Made by a program: the position numbers and the translations under genes
Origin: Kribbella caucasensis
GTDB taxonomy: Bacteria; Actinomycetota; Actinomycetes; Propionibacteriales; Kribbellaceae
DNA: 64,000 nt
Reading direction: 5' to 3'
Assembly (NCBI RefSeq): GCF_004361855.1
Contig: NZ_SNWQ01000001.1
Span: 310,001-374,000 of the forward strand
Notes under the pieces: generated by a model
Databases searched by the model: none
Seen by the model: only the letters and a program-made list of their open reading frames with translations
What the model was told of the DNA's origin: nothing
In this document: one piece after another, positions 52,903 to 60,416 of the stretch
How positions within the stretch are numbered: position 1 is the stretch's first letter
How the letters are laid out: every line of letters starts with the position of its first letter

Positions 52903-54560
52903 AGTCCCTCCGCGAGGGGTCCGAGAGTGATTGCGGGGAAGTACGTCAGGCCGGTGACGATCAGCACGACACCGACGAGCATCGTGACGAACAAGGCCTT
53001 GTGGGTGGGCAGCGTGCCCTGGGTCACCGGTACCGGCTGCTGCTTGGCGAAAGAGCCGGCCAGCGCCAGTACGAGCATCATCGGGACGAACCGGCCGAGC
53101 AGCATCGCCAGCCCGAGCGCGGTGTTGTAGAACAGCGTGTTCGCGCTGATACCGGCGAACGCGCTGCCGTTGTTGTTCCCCGCCGAGGTGAACGCGTAGA
53201 GCACCTCGGAGAACCCGTGCGGGCCGCCGGTGTTGAGGATCGACGCGCGAGCGGTTTCCAGTCCCATCGCGATCGCAGTACCGATCAGCACGATCGCCGG
53301 CGTGGTCAGGATGTACAGCGAGACCAGCTTCATCTCGCGCGCGGTGATCTTCTTGCGCAGGTACTCCGGCGTCCGCCCGACCATCAGGCCGGCGACGAAG
53401 ACCGCCAGTACGGCGAGCACGAGCATGCCGTACAGACCGGAGCCCGTACCGCCTGGCGTCACCTCACCCAGCATCATGTGGAACAGCGCCGTACCTCCGC
53501 CGAGTGCGGTGTACGAGTCGTGCATGGAGTTGACGGCGCCGGTGGAAGTACCCGTGGTCGAGGTGGCGAACAGCGCGGACGCCCACTCACCGAACCGGGT
53601 TTCCTTGCCCTCCATCGCAGCGCCTGCCGCCCGGGCCGCCGTACCGGCACCCTGGTTCTCGAAGAACGTGGCCGAGAAGGTGAACAGGGCCCAGATCGTG
53701 CCCATCGCGCCGAGGATCGCGTAGCCCTGCTTCTTGTCCTTGACCATCACGCCGAAGGTGCGGGTCAGGCAGACCGGGATCACCAGCAGCAGGAAGATCT
53801 CGAAGATGTCGGACAGCGGGTTCGGGTTCTCGAACGGGTGCGCGGAGTTGGCGTTGTAGAAGCCACCACCGTTGGTGCCCAGTTCCTTGATGATCTCCTG
53901 GCTGGCCACCGGGCCACCCGGGATGTTCTGGGTCTGGCCGGCGACCGTGGTCACCTCGTGCATACCGGAGAAGTTCTGCACGACACCCATCGCGACCAAC
54001 ACCAGGGTGCCCACGACAGCGATCGGCAGCAGGACCCGCAGTACGGTCCGGATCAGGTCGACCCAGAAGTTGCCGAGGCGGTCCGTCTTCGACCGGCTGA
54101 AGCCGCGGATGAGCGCGATGGCCACGACGATGCCGACGGCGGCCGAGACGAAGTTCTGGACGGCGAGGCCGGCGAACTGGACCAGGTGGCCCATCGTCAC
54201 CTCGGGCACGTAGCCCTGCCAGTTCGTGTTCGACACGAACGAGGCGGCCGTGTTGAAGGCCGAGCCCTGCTCGACGTTCGGCAGCCCGAGCGACAGCGGC
54301 AGCTGCGCCTGGAATCGCTGCAGCAGGTAGAGCAGGATGACGCCGACCGCGGAGAACGCCAGCACCGACCGGGCGTAGACCGCCCAGGTCTGGTCGGCCT
54401 TGGAGTCGACGCCGAGGAGCTTGTAGGTGACCTTCTCGACCCGGTTGTCCTTCTCGGAGCTGTAGACCCGGGCCATGTACCCCCCGAACGGCCGGTACGC
54501 GGCCGCCAGGAGCAGCACTAAGAGGCCGACCTGGAGTAGGCCGGCTGCGGTGTCCGACAT
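52899..54560 (-). CDS. kdpA: Potassium-transporting ATPase channel subunit KdpA
   Basis: A 553-residue K+-binding subunit with about ten membrane helices. Selectivity-filter-type loops are present: [10 protein letters not shown] (about 108-117), [20 protein letters not shown] (about 230-249), [16 protein letters not shown] and [16 protein letters not shown] 54560 shares its A with the kdpF stop codon (TGATG). Confidence 0.96.
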   Translation of the reverse strand: MSDTAAGLLQVGLLVLLLAAAYRPFGGYMARVYSSEKDNRVEKVTYKLLGVDSKADQTWAVYARSVLAFSAVGVILLYLLQRFQAQLPLSLGLPNVEQGSAFNTAASFVSNTNWQGYVPEVTMGHLVQFAGLAVQNFVSAAVGIVVAIALIRGFSRSKTDRLGNFWVDLIRTVLRVLLPIAVVGTLVLVAMGVVQNFSGMHEVTTVAGQTQNIPGGPVASQEIIKELGTNGGGFYNANSAHPFENPNPLSDIFEIFLLLVIPVCLTRTFGVMVKDKKQGYAILGAMGTIWALFTFSATFFENQGAGTAARAAGAAMEGKETRFGEWASALFATSTTGTSTGAVNSMHDSYTALGGGTALFHMMLGEVTPGGTGSGLYGMLVLAVLAVFVAGLMVGRTPEYLRKKITAREMKLVSLYILTTPAIVLIGTAIAMGLETARASILNTGGPHGFSEVLYAFTSAGNNNGSAFAGISANTLFYNTALGLAMLLGRFVPMMLVLALAGSFAKQQPVPVTQGTLPTHKALFVTMLVGVVLIVTGLTYFPAITLGPLAEGL

Positions 54561-54649
54561 CAGAACCTCTCGGGGAAGATCAGGGCGGCGACGAGGTAGA
54601 CGACCAGCGCTGCGGCGATCACCAGACCGGCCACGTTTTCGGCGCTCAC
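54560..54649 (-). CDS. kdpF: Potassium-transporting ATPase small subunit KdpF
   Basis: A 29-residue single-helix peptide: [20 protein letters not shown], then AALIFPERF. It stabilises the Kdp complex in the membrane. GTG 54649 overlaps the stop of a preceding tiny ORF, and its own stop overlaps kdpA, so the three are translated in a chain. Confidence 0.88.
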   Translation of the reverse strand: MSAENVAGLVIAAALVVYLVAALIFPERF

Positions 54650-54729
54650 AGCTTCTCCACTCCCCGCAGGGCGAACCAGATGGTCGCGAAGACGGCTACG
54701 GTGACGGCGAGGTAGATCAGGTCCTTCAC
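54646..54729 (-). CDS. 27-residue membrane peptide upstream of kdpF
   Basis: GTG 54729 opens [20 protein letters not shown], then LRGVEKL, a single membrane helix with a basic C-terminus, ending in a stop that overlaps the kdpF GTG by 3 bases. The close coupling and well-formed helix suggest a real gene. It may be an additional small Kdp subunit or a second KdpF-like peptide. Confidence 0.65.
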   Translation of the reverse strand: MKDLIYLAVTVAVFATIWFALRGVEKL

Positions 54730-54799
54730 GGCAGGACCCACCCCTCAGAGAAAGTGCTCATGAGTTCACTGCACACCGCTGGCTGCCCCGTCAGTAGTT

Positions 54800-54849
54800 C
54801 TCTCGCAGGGCTCTCACACCCGCTGACGGAGCTCTCACGGGCCTCTCAC
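54800..54849 (-). promoter_or_regulatory. Direct repeats upstream of kdp, candidate KdpE sites
   Basis: On the kdp strand GTGAGAG occurs at 54849-54843, 54838-54832 and 54817-54811, and GCGAGAG at 54806-54800. The spacings are 11, 21 and 11 bp, so all copies lie on one face of the helix. Two pairs with 11-bp period are the usual layout for OmpR-family regulators. They lie 71-120 bp upstream of the first kdp-operon start. Confidence 0.65.
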
Positions 54850-54975
54850 ATGCCCTCTTTCCGGACAGGACTTCGGTCTGCGGCGCTCAGACCACATACT
54901 TACGCCTGGCAACCAGCAGCCCACGCGCCGTCCGGACGATCCGGCGCGGGGCACGACAGTTAGGGACAAGCAGCA

Positions 54976-55602
54976 GTGACTGAAGTAGACGACCAGCAGC
55001 TCAACTCCCAGGGCTTCACCGAAGAGACCCGGAAGGCTCTGGCCGAGGCGAGCCGGCTGCTGGCCGAACGTCTGCAGGCCCACACCGAGGCCCTGCTGGC
55101 GATGACCGGCGCCGAGGAGCAGACCGTCCTGTACGAGCAGAACGCCGCCCTCGAGGAACTCGTCGAGGACTGGAACGACGCCGTCTTCGAGCACACCGGC
55201 ACCGCTCCGTTGCTGCTGGAGGACGATGTCGAGGAAGTTGACGAGGAAGCCGAGGAAGATCAGGAGCAGCTGATCAGCGTGGTCTCCCGGTTCGACCTGC
55301 GGGTGGTCGATCTGGACGCGCTGCTCGACGCCGGCCGGTCCGCCCAGCAGCGGCACCCGGTCGAGGCGGAGGAGTCAGGCGACGCCGAACCGGTGGACAC
55401 CGCCGAGCAGGCGATCTACGAGATCACCCGGGAGACCGGCGAGGCGTGGTTCGAGCTGCCCGGGGTCGACCTGGTCGCCGGCGCCCGCGCGTACGTCGTA
55501 CCGGAGCACCCGTTCGAGCCGCTGGAGGCGGACGCGGACGACGTGATCACCGAGATCAGCGCCCCCAACGGCACCGTCACCCATGCGGAGACCTGGGCTT
55601 AA
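54976..55602 (+). CDS. Acidic hypothetical protein
   Basis: A 208-residue, strongly acidic, helical protein. Residues about 12-60 are likely coiled (ETRKALAEASRLLAERLQAH), followed by a Glu/Asp tract (DDVEEVDEEAEEDQEQ at about 83-98) and a C-terminal beta-rich region (AWFELPGVDLVAGARAYVVP). No signal or membrane helix. GTG 54976 follows AGGGACAAG. It is divergent from the kdp operon and convergent with the PhzF gene, whose stop codon it overlaps. Family not recognised. Confidence 0.65.
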   Translation: MTEVDDQQLNSQGFTEETRKALAEASRLLAERLQAHTEALLAMTGAEEQTVLYEQNAALEELVEDWNDAVFEHTGTAPLLLEDDVEEVDEEAEEDQEQLISVVSRFDLRVVDLDALLDAGRSAQQRHPVEAEESGDAEPVDTAEQAIYEITRETGEAWFELPGVDLVAGARAYVVPEHPFEPLEADADDVITEISAPNGTVTHAETWA

Positions 55603-56408
55603 GCCGATAGTTCTCCGTCCAGCACGGTGACCGCGCGGCCGATCAGGTGGACGCGGTCACCGGCCAGGGCGACCCGTACGACGCCGCCCCGGGCGGACGC
55701 CTGGTACCCGGTCAGGTGATCCCGCCCGAGGCGCCCGGCCCAGAAGGTCGCGAGCTCCGTGTGCGCGCTGCCGGTCACCGGGTCTTCCGGGATCCCGTGG
55801 TCCGGCGCGAAGAACCGCGAGACGAAGTCGTACTCATCGGCGCCCGCGGCAGTGACGAGAACGCCGCGGTAGTCCTGGCTTCGGGTGAGCTGCGCCACCG
55901 CACCGAGATCCGGGGTGAGTGACCTCAGCTGCTTCTCATCGGCCAGTTCGACCAGCAGATCTCCGAGCGGGCTGGTCAGGTAGACGCCGACCGCTTCGCA
56001 GCCCAGGATCTTGGTGAGTCCTTCCGGCGGGTCGATCGGCGCGATGGACGAGGCGGGGAAGTCCAGCTTGATCTCGCCGTCGGACGTGGCCGAGGCGACC
56101 AGGATCCCGCTGAGCGTGCTGAACCGCACCTGCCCTTTGAGCAAGCCGTCGGTGAGCAGGGCGTGCGTGGTTGCCAGCGTCGCGTGGCCACACATCCGGG
56201 ATTCGACCGCCGGGGTGAACCAGCGCAGATCCCAGTCGGCGTCGGCCTCGGACGGCCGGGCGAAGGCTGTCTCGGAGAGGTGCAACTCCGCGGCGACCTG
56301 CCGCATCCACTTCTCGTCCGGCCACGGTCCGTGCGGCAGCAGGCAGACCCCCGCCGGGTTACCCGCGAACGGCTGGTCGGTGAACGCGTCGATGATCCTG
56401 ATCCGCAT
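55599..56408 (-). CDS. PhzF-family isomerase
   Basis: A 269-residue PhzF/diaminopimelate-epimerase-fold protein. The N-terminal motif RIIDAFTDQPFAGNPAGVCL, catalytic Glu in LHLSETAF (near 44-51), RWFTPAVESRMCGHATLATT and DPVTGSAHTELATFW are all typical. Family members isomerise small hydroxylated or amino acids; outside phenazine clusters the substrate is usually unknown. ATG 56408 is the family start. It ends convergent with the acidic protein gene (stop codons overlap). Confidence 0.88.
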   Translation of the reverse strand: MRIRIIDAFTDQPFAGNPAGVCLLPHGPWPDEKWMRQVAAELHLSETAFARPSEADADWDLRWFTPAVESRMCGHATLATTHALLTDGLLKGQVRFSTLSGILVASATSDGEIKLDFPASSIAPIDPPEGLTKILGCEAVGVYLTSPLGDLLVELADEKQLRSLTPDLGAVAQLTRSQDYRGVLVTAAGADEYDFVSRFFAPDHGIPEDPVTGSAHTELATFWAGRLGRDHLTGYQASARGGVVRVALAGDRVHLIGRAVTVLDGELSA

Positions 56409-56460
56409 GCGCCTGACGCTAGGTGGTCCGGCAACCCCGGATCCAGATCCACTTGCCGGC

Positions 56461-56490
56461 GACTGGCCTGCTCGAGGACTGGCCTGCTCG
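56461..56490. repeat. Tandem duplication between PhzF and RidA-like genes
   Basis: GACTGGCCTGCTCG occurs at 56461-56474 and again at 56477-56490, a 16-bp-period tandem repeat just downstream of the RidA-like stop codon. Confidence 0.6.
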
Positions 56491-56499
56491 TGGTTCGGA

Positions 56500-56895
56500 T
56501 CAGCCGACCGCGACCGCCTCGATCTCGAGCAGCCACTCCTCGGCGTAGATGTCGCAGATGATGATCGTCAGCGCCGACGCGTGGTCGCCCAGCACCTCCT
56601 CGCGGATCTTCGAGTTCGCCGCCCGGTACTCCCGGTCGGACAGATAGGTCGTCACCTTGACCAGGTTCCGCACACCCAGATCGGCCTCGGCCAGCACCGC
56701 GAGCACGTTGCGCCAGACCAGCCGGCACTGTTCCTCGAAGTCGTCCGGGATCGAGCCGTGCTCGTCCGCCCACGGCACCTGACCGCTGACGAACACCATC
56801 CGGCTGCCACCGTCCACCTGGACGCCGTGCGTGTAGTTACCCGTCGCGGCCGGCAGGATCGCCGGGTTCAACGGGCTGATCGCGAGCTCTGACAT
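56500..56895 (-). CDS. RidA-family protein lacking the catalytic arginine
   Basis: A 131-residue YjgF/YER057c/UK114 protein. It shows MVFVSGQVPWADEHGSIPDD (about 29-48), AVLAEADLGVRNLVKVTTYL and the C-terminal LLEIEAVAVG. In RidA the conserved Arg lies about 10 residues before IEIEA (VARLP); here the region reads IICDIYAEEWLLEIEA with Asp in that place, so imine deaminase activity is unlikely. It belongs to a divergent Rid subgroup. ATG 56895 is preferred (GGTGGGGG ribosome site); GTG 56907 is possible. Confidence 0.8.
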   Translation of the reverse strand: MSELAISPLNPAILPAATGNYTHGVQVDGGSRMVFVSGQVPWADEHGSIPDDFEEQCRLVWRNVLAVLAEADLGVRNLVKVTTYLSDREYRAANSKIREEVLGDHASALTIIICDIYAEEWLLEIEAVAVG

Positions 56896-56988
56896 TCGAT
56901 CCCCCACCCTTGAGTTCGGTCTCCGGCATGTCTACCCCGAGATCGGTTGAACCGGCCACCCGGTTCTTCCGTGTTAGTTGACATGCGG

Positions 56989-57031
56989 GTGTGGTTCGAG
57001 GAGTCCAGGGAGGGAGCCCCTCGAACCACAC
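56989..57031. terminator. Strong hairpin downstream of the MarR-GNAT gene
   Basis: GTGTGGTTCGAGG (56989-57001) pairs perfectly over 13 bp with CCTCGAACCACAC (57019-57031) around a 17-base loop; TTGAC/GTCAA flanks extend it. It starts just past the stop codon at 57034 on the minus strand. Confidence 0.7.
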
Positions 57032-57033
57032 CG

Positions 57034-57912
57034 TCAACCACCGAGCGGCTTCTCGAACCAGTGGTGGGCGTACGGCTCGTCGTTGAAGGCGGGGACCTCG
57101 GTATAGCCGGCTGACCGATAGAGCGCGATCGCCTCGGTGAGATTGCGATTGGTCTCCAGCCGCACTACGGACGCGCCGTACGCCGCCGCCTGGTGTTCGA
57201 GCTCGGTGAGCAGCCGTCGGCCGAGACCCAGCCCACGAACGTCGGCCGAGACCCACATCCGCTTGAGCTCGGCCGGCTCGTCGCCATGGAACTTGAGCGC
57301 ACCGCACCCGACCGGCTGGGAGTGCAGGGTCGCGACCAGCAACAGCCCGGCCGGCAAGGTGAGCTCATCGCTCGTCGCGGACAGACTCCGGGCATGCTCG
57401 AACCCGTCGTCGAAGCGCGCACCCAACTCGTCGAAGTACGACCGCAGACAGTACTGCGCATCCGCGTGCCGCGGATCGGTGACGGCAACCTCGACCATCG
57501 AGGCCACCAACAGCCGCTCGACCTCGCCCATCGCGGTGATCAACCGGGTCCGCTGGGATTCGCTGAGTGGTTCCAGCATGGACGCGGCCAGCTCATCGGA
57601 ACGCCGGTCGAGCACGCCTCGCTCGGCCAGGCCCTGCCGGGTGAGCCGGGCGGTGCGGACCCGACCGTCCGCGCCGTTCTGCTCGACCACGACCAGTCCG
57701 TCGCTCTCCAGCGATCGGAGCAACCGGCTGAGGTACCCGGAATCCAGGTCCAGCCGCGATCGCAGTACTCGCACATCGCAGCCGTCCGCCCCGATCTCCC
57801 AGAGCACCCGGGCCTGACCGAGCGGCCGGTCCCGCGCCATATAGGCGTCGTTCAGCGCCCCGATCCGCTGACTGACGGTCCGGTTGAACCTCCTGACCTC
57901 ATCAATCCCCAT
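57034..57912 (-). CDS. MarR-GNAT fusion (regulator/acetyltransferase)
   Basis: A 292-residue two-domain protein. The N-terminal MarR domain (about 1-140) includes RPLGQARVLWEIGADGCDVR, LDLDSGYLSRLLRSLESDGL and DGRVRTARLTRQG (wing). The C-terminal GNAT domain (about 150-292) includes LKRMWVSADVRGLGLGRRLL with the acetyl-CoA loop RGLGLG, and NRNLTEAIALYRSAGYTEVP. The frame runs upstream to 58107 through low-complexity sequence; MGIDEVRRFN at 57912 is the real start. A perfect palindrome abuts the start codon, so it is probably autoregulated. Confidence 0.88.
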   Translation of the reverse strand: MGIDEVRRFNRTVSQRIGALNDAYMARDRPLGQARVLWEIGADGCDVRVLRSRLDLDSGYLSRLLRSLESDGLVVVEQNGADGRVRTARLTRQGLAERGVLDRRSDELAASMLEPLSESQRTRLITAMGEVERLLVASMVEVAVTDPRHADAQYCLRSYFDELGARFDDGFEHARSLSATSDELTLPAGLLLVATLHSQPVGCGALKFHGDEPAELKRMWVSADVRGLGLGRRLLTELEHQAAAYGASVVRLETNRNLTEAIALYRSAGYTEVPAFNDEPYAHHWFEKPLGG

Positions 57913-57933
57913 TCTCTGACTATAGTCAGAGAA
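57912..57933. promoter_or_regulatory. Palindromic operator overlapping the MarR-GNAT start
   Basis: TTCTCTGAC, TATA and GTCAGAGAA form a perfect 22-bp palindrome whose last base is the A of the start codon on the minus strand. TATAGT at its centre fits a -10 box about 7 bases before the ATG, which suggests a leaderless mRNA. Binding here would block the promoter itself. Confidence 0.8.
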
Positions 57934-58106
57934 ACCCACACACCACAGCCCCGCCCCCGAACCACCAACGCCGCACACCCCAGCCGCCCCGCACCCGACC
58001 GCCCCCACCCCCAGGCACCCGGCCGCCCCGCAACTCGGCCGCGCCGCACCCCACCCCCCGGCACCCAGCCGCCCCGCACCCCAGCCGCCCCGCAACCCGG
58101 CCGCCA
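57934..58106. repeat. C-rich low-complexity stretch with GCCGCCCCGCA units
   Basis: The plus strand is almost free of T and repeats GCCGCCCCGCA-type units (near 57983, 58022, 58068 and 58083) with CACCC spacers. It encodes only Gly/Arg-rich shadow peptides. No gene is supported. Confidence 0.65.
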
Positions 58107-58201
58107 CCCAATTTCAGGGGTTGACCACCGGGATCTGGGGTTGCCCCTCCAGATTTCGATGGGGCAACCCCAGATCCCGGTGGTCAACCCCTGAAATTGG
58201 G
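58107..58201. repeat. Perfect 41-bp inverted repeat with 13-base loop
   Basis: 58107-58147 and 58161-58201 are exact reverse complements; inner ends GGGGTTGCCCC / GGGGCAACCCC. The right arm covers the last 18 bases of the primase-like gene ending at 58184, so part of the arm is coding. The structure is far longer than a normal terminator and could form a long hairpin in RNA or a cruciform in DNA. Confidence 0.95.
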
Positions 58202-58741
58202 CGCTCCGAGGACCAGGTCGATGGGGTCGCGGCGTTCGTAGGGCTGCCAGGCGGTTAGGTGTGGGTGGACGAGCCAGCGAATCCGACCGCTTCCGTCCAG
58301 TACCGTGCCCGGGGCGGGGACCCAGCCGTCGGCGCCCGAGTGGAGTACGCCGCCCGCCTGGCTGACCTGGTCGGGCGAGATCGAGCCCGGCGCCAGGAAG
58401 AACCACCAGCGACGCCGGGCCGGTGCCATCGCTGTCGGACACGTTGCCTTGAGCAACTGGTTCAGCAGGGCGCCGTACTCGGGTGGCAGGTCCACCACGT
58501 CGAAGTCGGCGGTGACGAGCGCGATGTCCCATGGGCAGGCCCGCCAGGCTCCGGCGGCGAGGAACCCGTTCCGGATCGGTTCGCCGACCAGGTGCGGATC
58601 CACGCAGTCGCCCAGGTCGCACGGGCACACCCCGTGCCGCGGGACCGCCAGGGGAGCCACCGGCCACCCGTTGGCGGCGTACCGGGTGGCTCGCTCGAAC
58701 ACGCGCTGGGCGTGCCGGCGATGGGTCAACCGGTCAAACAC
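58184..58741 (-). CDS. Short bifunctional primase/polymerase-like (Prim-Pol) domain protein
   Basis: A 185-residue protein. RATRYAANGWPVAPLAVPRH (about 17-36), the Cys-rich CPCDLGDCVDPHL, WDIALVTADFDVVDLPPEYG (about 84-103) and RRWWFFLAPGSISPDQV resemble the N-terminal domain annotated as bifunctional DNA primase/polymerase in actinomycetes. No helicase part follows. The canonical paired acidic residues are not convincingly present. GTG 58741 overlaps the methyltransferase gene by 8 bp, so they are coupled. The 3' end is inside the 41-bp inverted repeat. Function unknown. Confidence 0.65.
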   Translation of the reverse strand: MFDRLTHRRHAQRVFERATRYAANGWPVAPLAVPRHGVCPCDLGDCVDPHLVGEPIRNGFLAAGAWRACPWDIALVTADFDVVDLPPEYGALLNQLLKATCPTAMAPARRRWWFFLAPGSISPDQVSQAGGVLHSGADGWVPAPGTVLDGSGRIRWLVHPHLTAWQPYERRDPIDLVLGAPNFRG

Positions 58742-59633
58742 GCTGGCCGACCGCGAACAGCAGCGAACTGGACGGCACCAGTTCGGGAAAGCGGTCGGCG
58801 AGGCGCGAGCACTCCAGCGCGGTCTGCAGCGGATCCGGCTCACACAAGCTCGCCGGCAACACGGCGTCCAATTCCTCTGCCACCCCACCGCCCCGGTCGC
58901 TTGAATCCTCCGCCACCCCACCGCACCGGTCGTCTGGTTCCTTCCCCAGCCCACCGCCGTAGTGCGCGTCGATGGTGACCGTCAGCCAGCCGCCCGGACC
59001 GGTCAGCCCGTGGACCGTCACGGACCGCAGCCCGGCGCTGACCAGCTCAGTCCGCAGTTGCGTGACCGTGTGGTACGTCGTCTGCGCCATCCGCTCGTTG
59101 TCCGGGCTGAACCCGGTCTCCAGGATGTCGGTGACGATCCCCTGTCGCTGCAGCAACTTGTTCGCCAGCGTGGACCCGATCAGGTTGGCTGCCCGGTTGA
59201 TCGCGATCACCGCGATGAACCCGCCGGGCCGGAGTACCCGGATCGCCTCCCGCAGCGCCAGCCGACGGTCGGCCGCCTCGGGCAGGTGGTACATCGGCCC
59301 GGCCAGCAGTACGGCGTCGAAGTACTCGTTCTCCCACGGCAACCGTCGCGCGTCTCCTTGTACTGCGGTGATGCCCGCGGCCGTGGCCTGTTCGATGTGC
59401 CGTTCAACCGGGTCGAGGAGCTCGACCGAGTACCCCTGCTCGGCCAGCCAGCTCGCGTGGATCCCCGGCCCGCCACCGATGTCGGCAACCGTCGCCGGCG
59501 GCTCGGGCAGATACCGCCCGAGCAGGTCCCGTACCCGGATCGCCTCCAGCCGCCCCTTCAACGTGGAGCTCAGCCGGGCCGCCTCGTCATGCCTGGTGGT
59601 GTAGTGCGTCTCGATATCCAGATCAACCGTCAT
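58734..59633 (-). CDS. Class I SAM-dependent methyltransferase
   Basis: A 299-residue methyltransferase. The SAM motif VADIGGGPGIHASWLAEQGY (about 49-68), the acidic VELLDP, AVQGDARRLPW and FDAVLLAGPMYHLPEAADRR are typical of the UbiE/COQ5-like group. About residues 226-255 hold a low-complexity insert with repeated RGGGVAE/RCGGVAED units, and the last 40 residues look like a separate short motif. ATG 59633 is the start; the longer frame to 59714 runs through a hairpin. Coupled to the Prim-Pol gene. The substrate is unknown. Confidence 0.82.
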   Translation of the reverse strand: MTVDLDIETHYTTRHDEAARLSSTLKGRLEAIRVRDLLGRYLPEPPATVADIGGGPGIHASWLAEQGYSVELLDPVERHIEQATAAGITAVQGDARRLPWENEYFDAVLLAGPMYHLPEAADRRLALREAIRVLRPGGFIAVIAINRAANLIGSTLANKLLQRQGIVTDILETGFSPDNERMAQTTYHTVTQLRTELVSAGLRSVTVHGLTGPGGWLTVTIDAHYGGGLGKEPDDRCGGVAEDSSDRGGGVAEELDAVLPASLCEPDPLQTALECSRLADRFPELVPSSSLLFAVGQRV

Positions 59634-59681
59634 GCCGATCGAGTCTGTGCACCCGAGCCCGCCCCGAGGAGGGCAGATCAC

Positions 59682-59713
59682 GGGCAACCTGGGGCAGATC
59701 CCAATCTGCCCCA
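59682..59713. repeat. Dispersed repeat (copy 2) with adjoining hairpin
   Basis: GGGCAACCTGGGGCAG (59682-59697) is identical to 13582-13597. It runs into the perfect stem TGGGGCAGAT (59690-59699) / ATCTGCCCCA (59704-59713) with loop CCCA. Confidence 0.65.
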
Positions 59714-59720
59714 CTCATAG

Positions 59721-59764
59721 CAAAGCGCCGGACTCCCTTTACTTGTAAGGAATCCGGCGCTTTG
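59721..59764 (-). terminator. Hairpin terminator of the cysteine-dioxygenase-like gene
   Basis: CAAAGCGCCGGA (59721-59732) pairs with TCCGGCGCTTTG (59753-59764), with further TCC/GGA pairing inside. It starts 5 bp past the stop codon at 59769 on the minus strand. Confidence 0.8.
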
Positions 59765-59768
59765 ATCG

Positions 59769-60332
59769 TCAGTCGAGGGGGCGCAGTTCGTCGGCGTAGG
59801 AGACGGAGACGCGGCGGAGGACGCCGTCCTTGACGGAGTACTGGCCCATCCGCCACAAGGGTGGGCTGTACGCGTGGACGGTGACGGAACCCTTGTCCAG
59901 GCCGGTCAGCCGGTGGATGTGATCCGGGCCGAAGCCGTACACGTCGCCGGCGTTGACCTCGGTCTCGACCGACTCGGTGCCGATCGCCAGGTTGTGCTCG
60001 ACCAGCTTGCCGCGGGCAACGGCCACCGCACCGGACGAGATGTCGTGATCGTGCCAGCCGGTGTCGTTGACCGGGGTCCAGCAGATCAGCCAGACGTCCA
60101 CGTTGGCGTCCCGGTGCAGCGAGGCGAAGACACGCTCCTCGTCGCTGTAGGCGACCTTGTCCTCCCACAGATGCGGCTGCGCGGCGATGGACGCGGCCAG
60201 CTCGGTCAGCTCCGCGGGGTCGAGGTCGCGGCCCGGAAGGTTGTCCAGCGACAAACAGTTGTTGAGCTCCACGAGCCGGCTGGCCTGGCGCGCGGGAACG
60301 ACGGGTGCGTCTTGAACGGGCTGAGCAGTCAC
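59769..60332 (-). CDS. Cysteine dioxygenase-like cupin protein
   Basis: A 187-residue cupin. The iron-binding motif WHDHDISSGAVAVARGKLVE (about 90-109, His-x-His) and a second cupin motif GDVYGFGPDHIHRLTG with the third His match type I cysteine dioxygenases of actinobacteria, which oxidise cysteine to cysteine sulfinate. GTG 60332 has GGGGAG close upstream; the longer GTG 60383 is less well supported. Cytoplasmic. It lies 84 bp downstream of the amidohydrolase on the same strand. Confidence 0.8.
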   Translation of the reverse strand: MTAQPVQDAPVVPARQASRLVELNNCLSLDNLPGRDLDPAELTELAASIAAQPHLWEDKVAYSDEERVFASLHRDANVDVWLICWTPVNDTGWHDHDISSGAVAVARGKLVEHNLAIGTESVETEVNAGDVYGFGPDHIHRLTGLDKGSVTVHAYSPPLWRMGQYSVKDGVLRRVSVSYADELRPLD

Positions 60333-60416
60333 TGCACTCCCCTCTCGGAGAAGGCCGGCCACGGCCGGCGCTTGGTTGGTCACCCGCCGCCGGTTTGGGG
60401 CGGGGTCAGGTGGTCA

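Noticed and set aside
57934..58106. Gly/Arg-rich proteins in the C-rich stretch
   Set aside because: Composition follows the DNA repeat in all frames, with no ribosome site or family resemblance.
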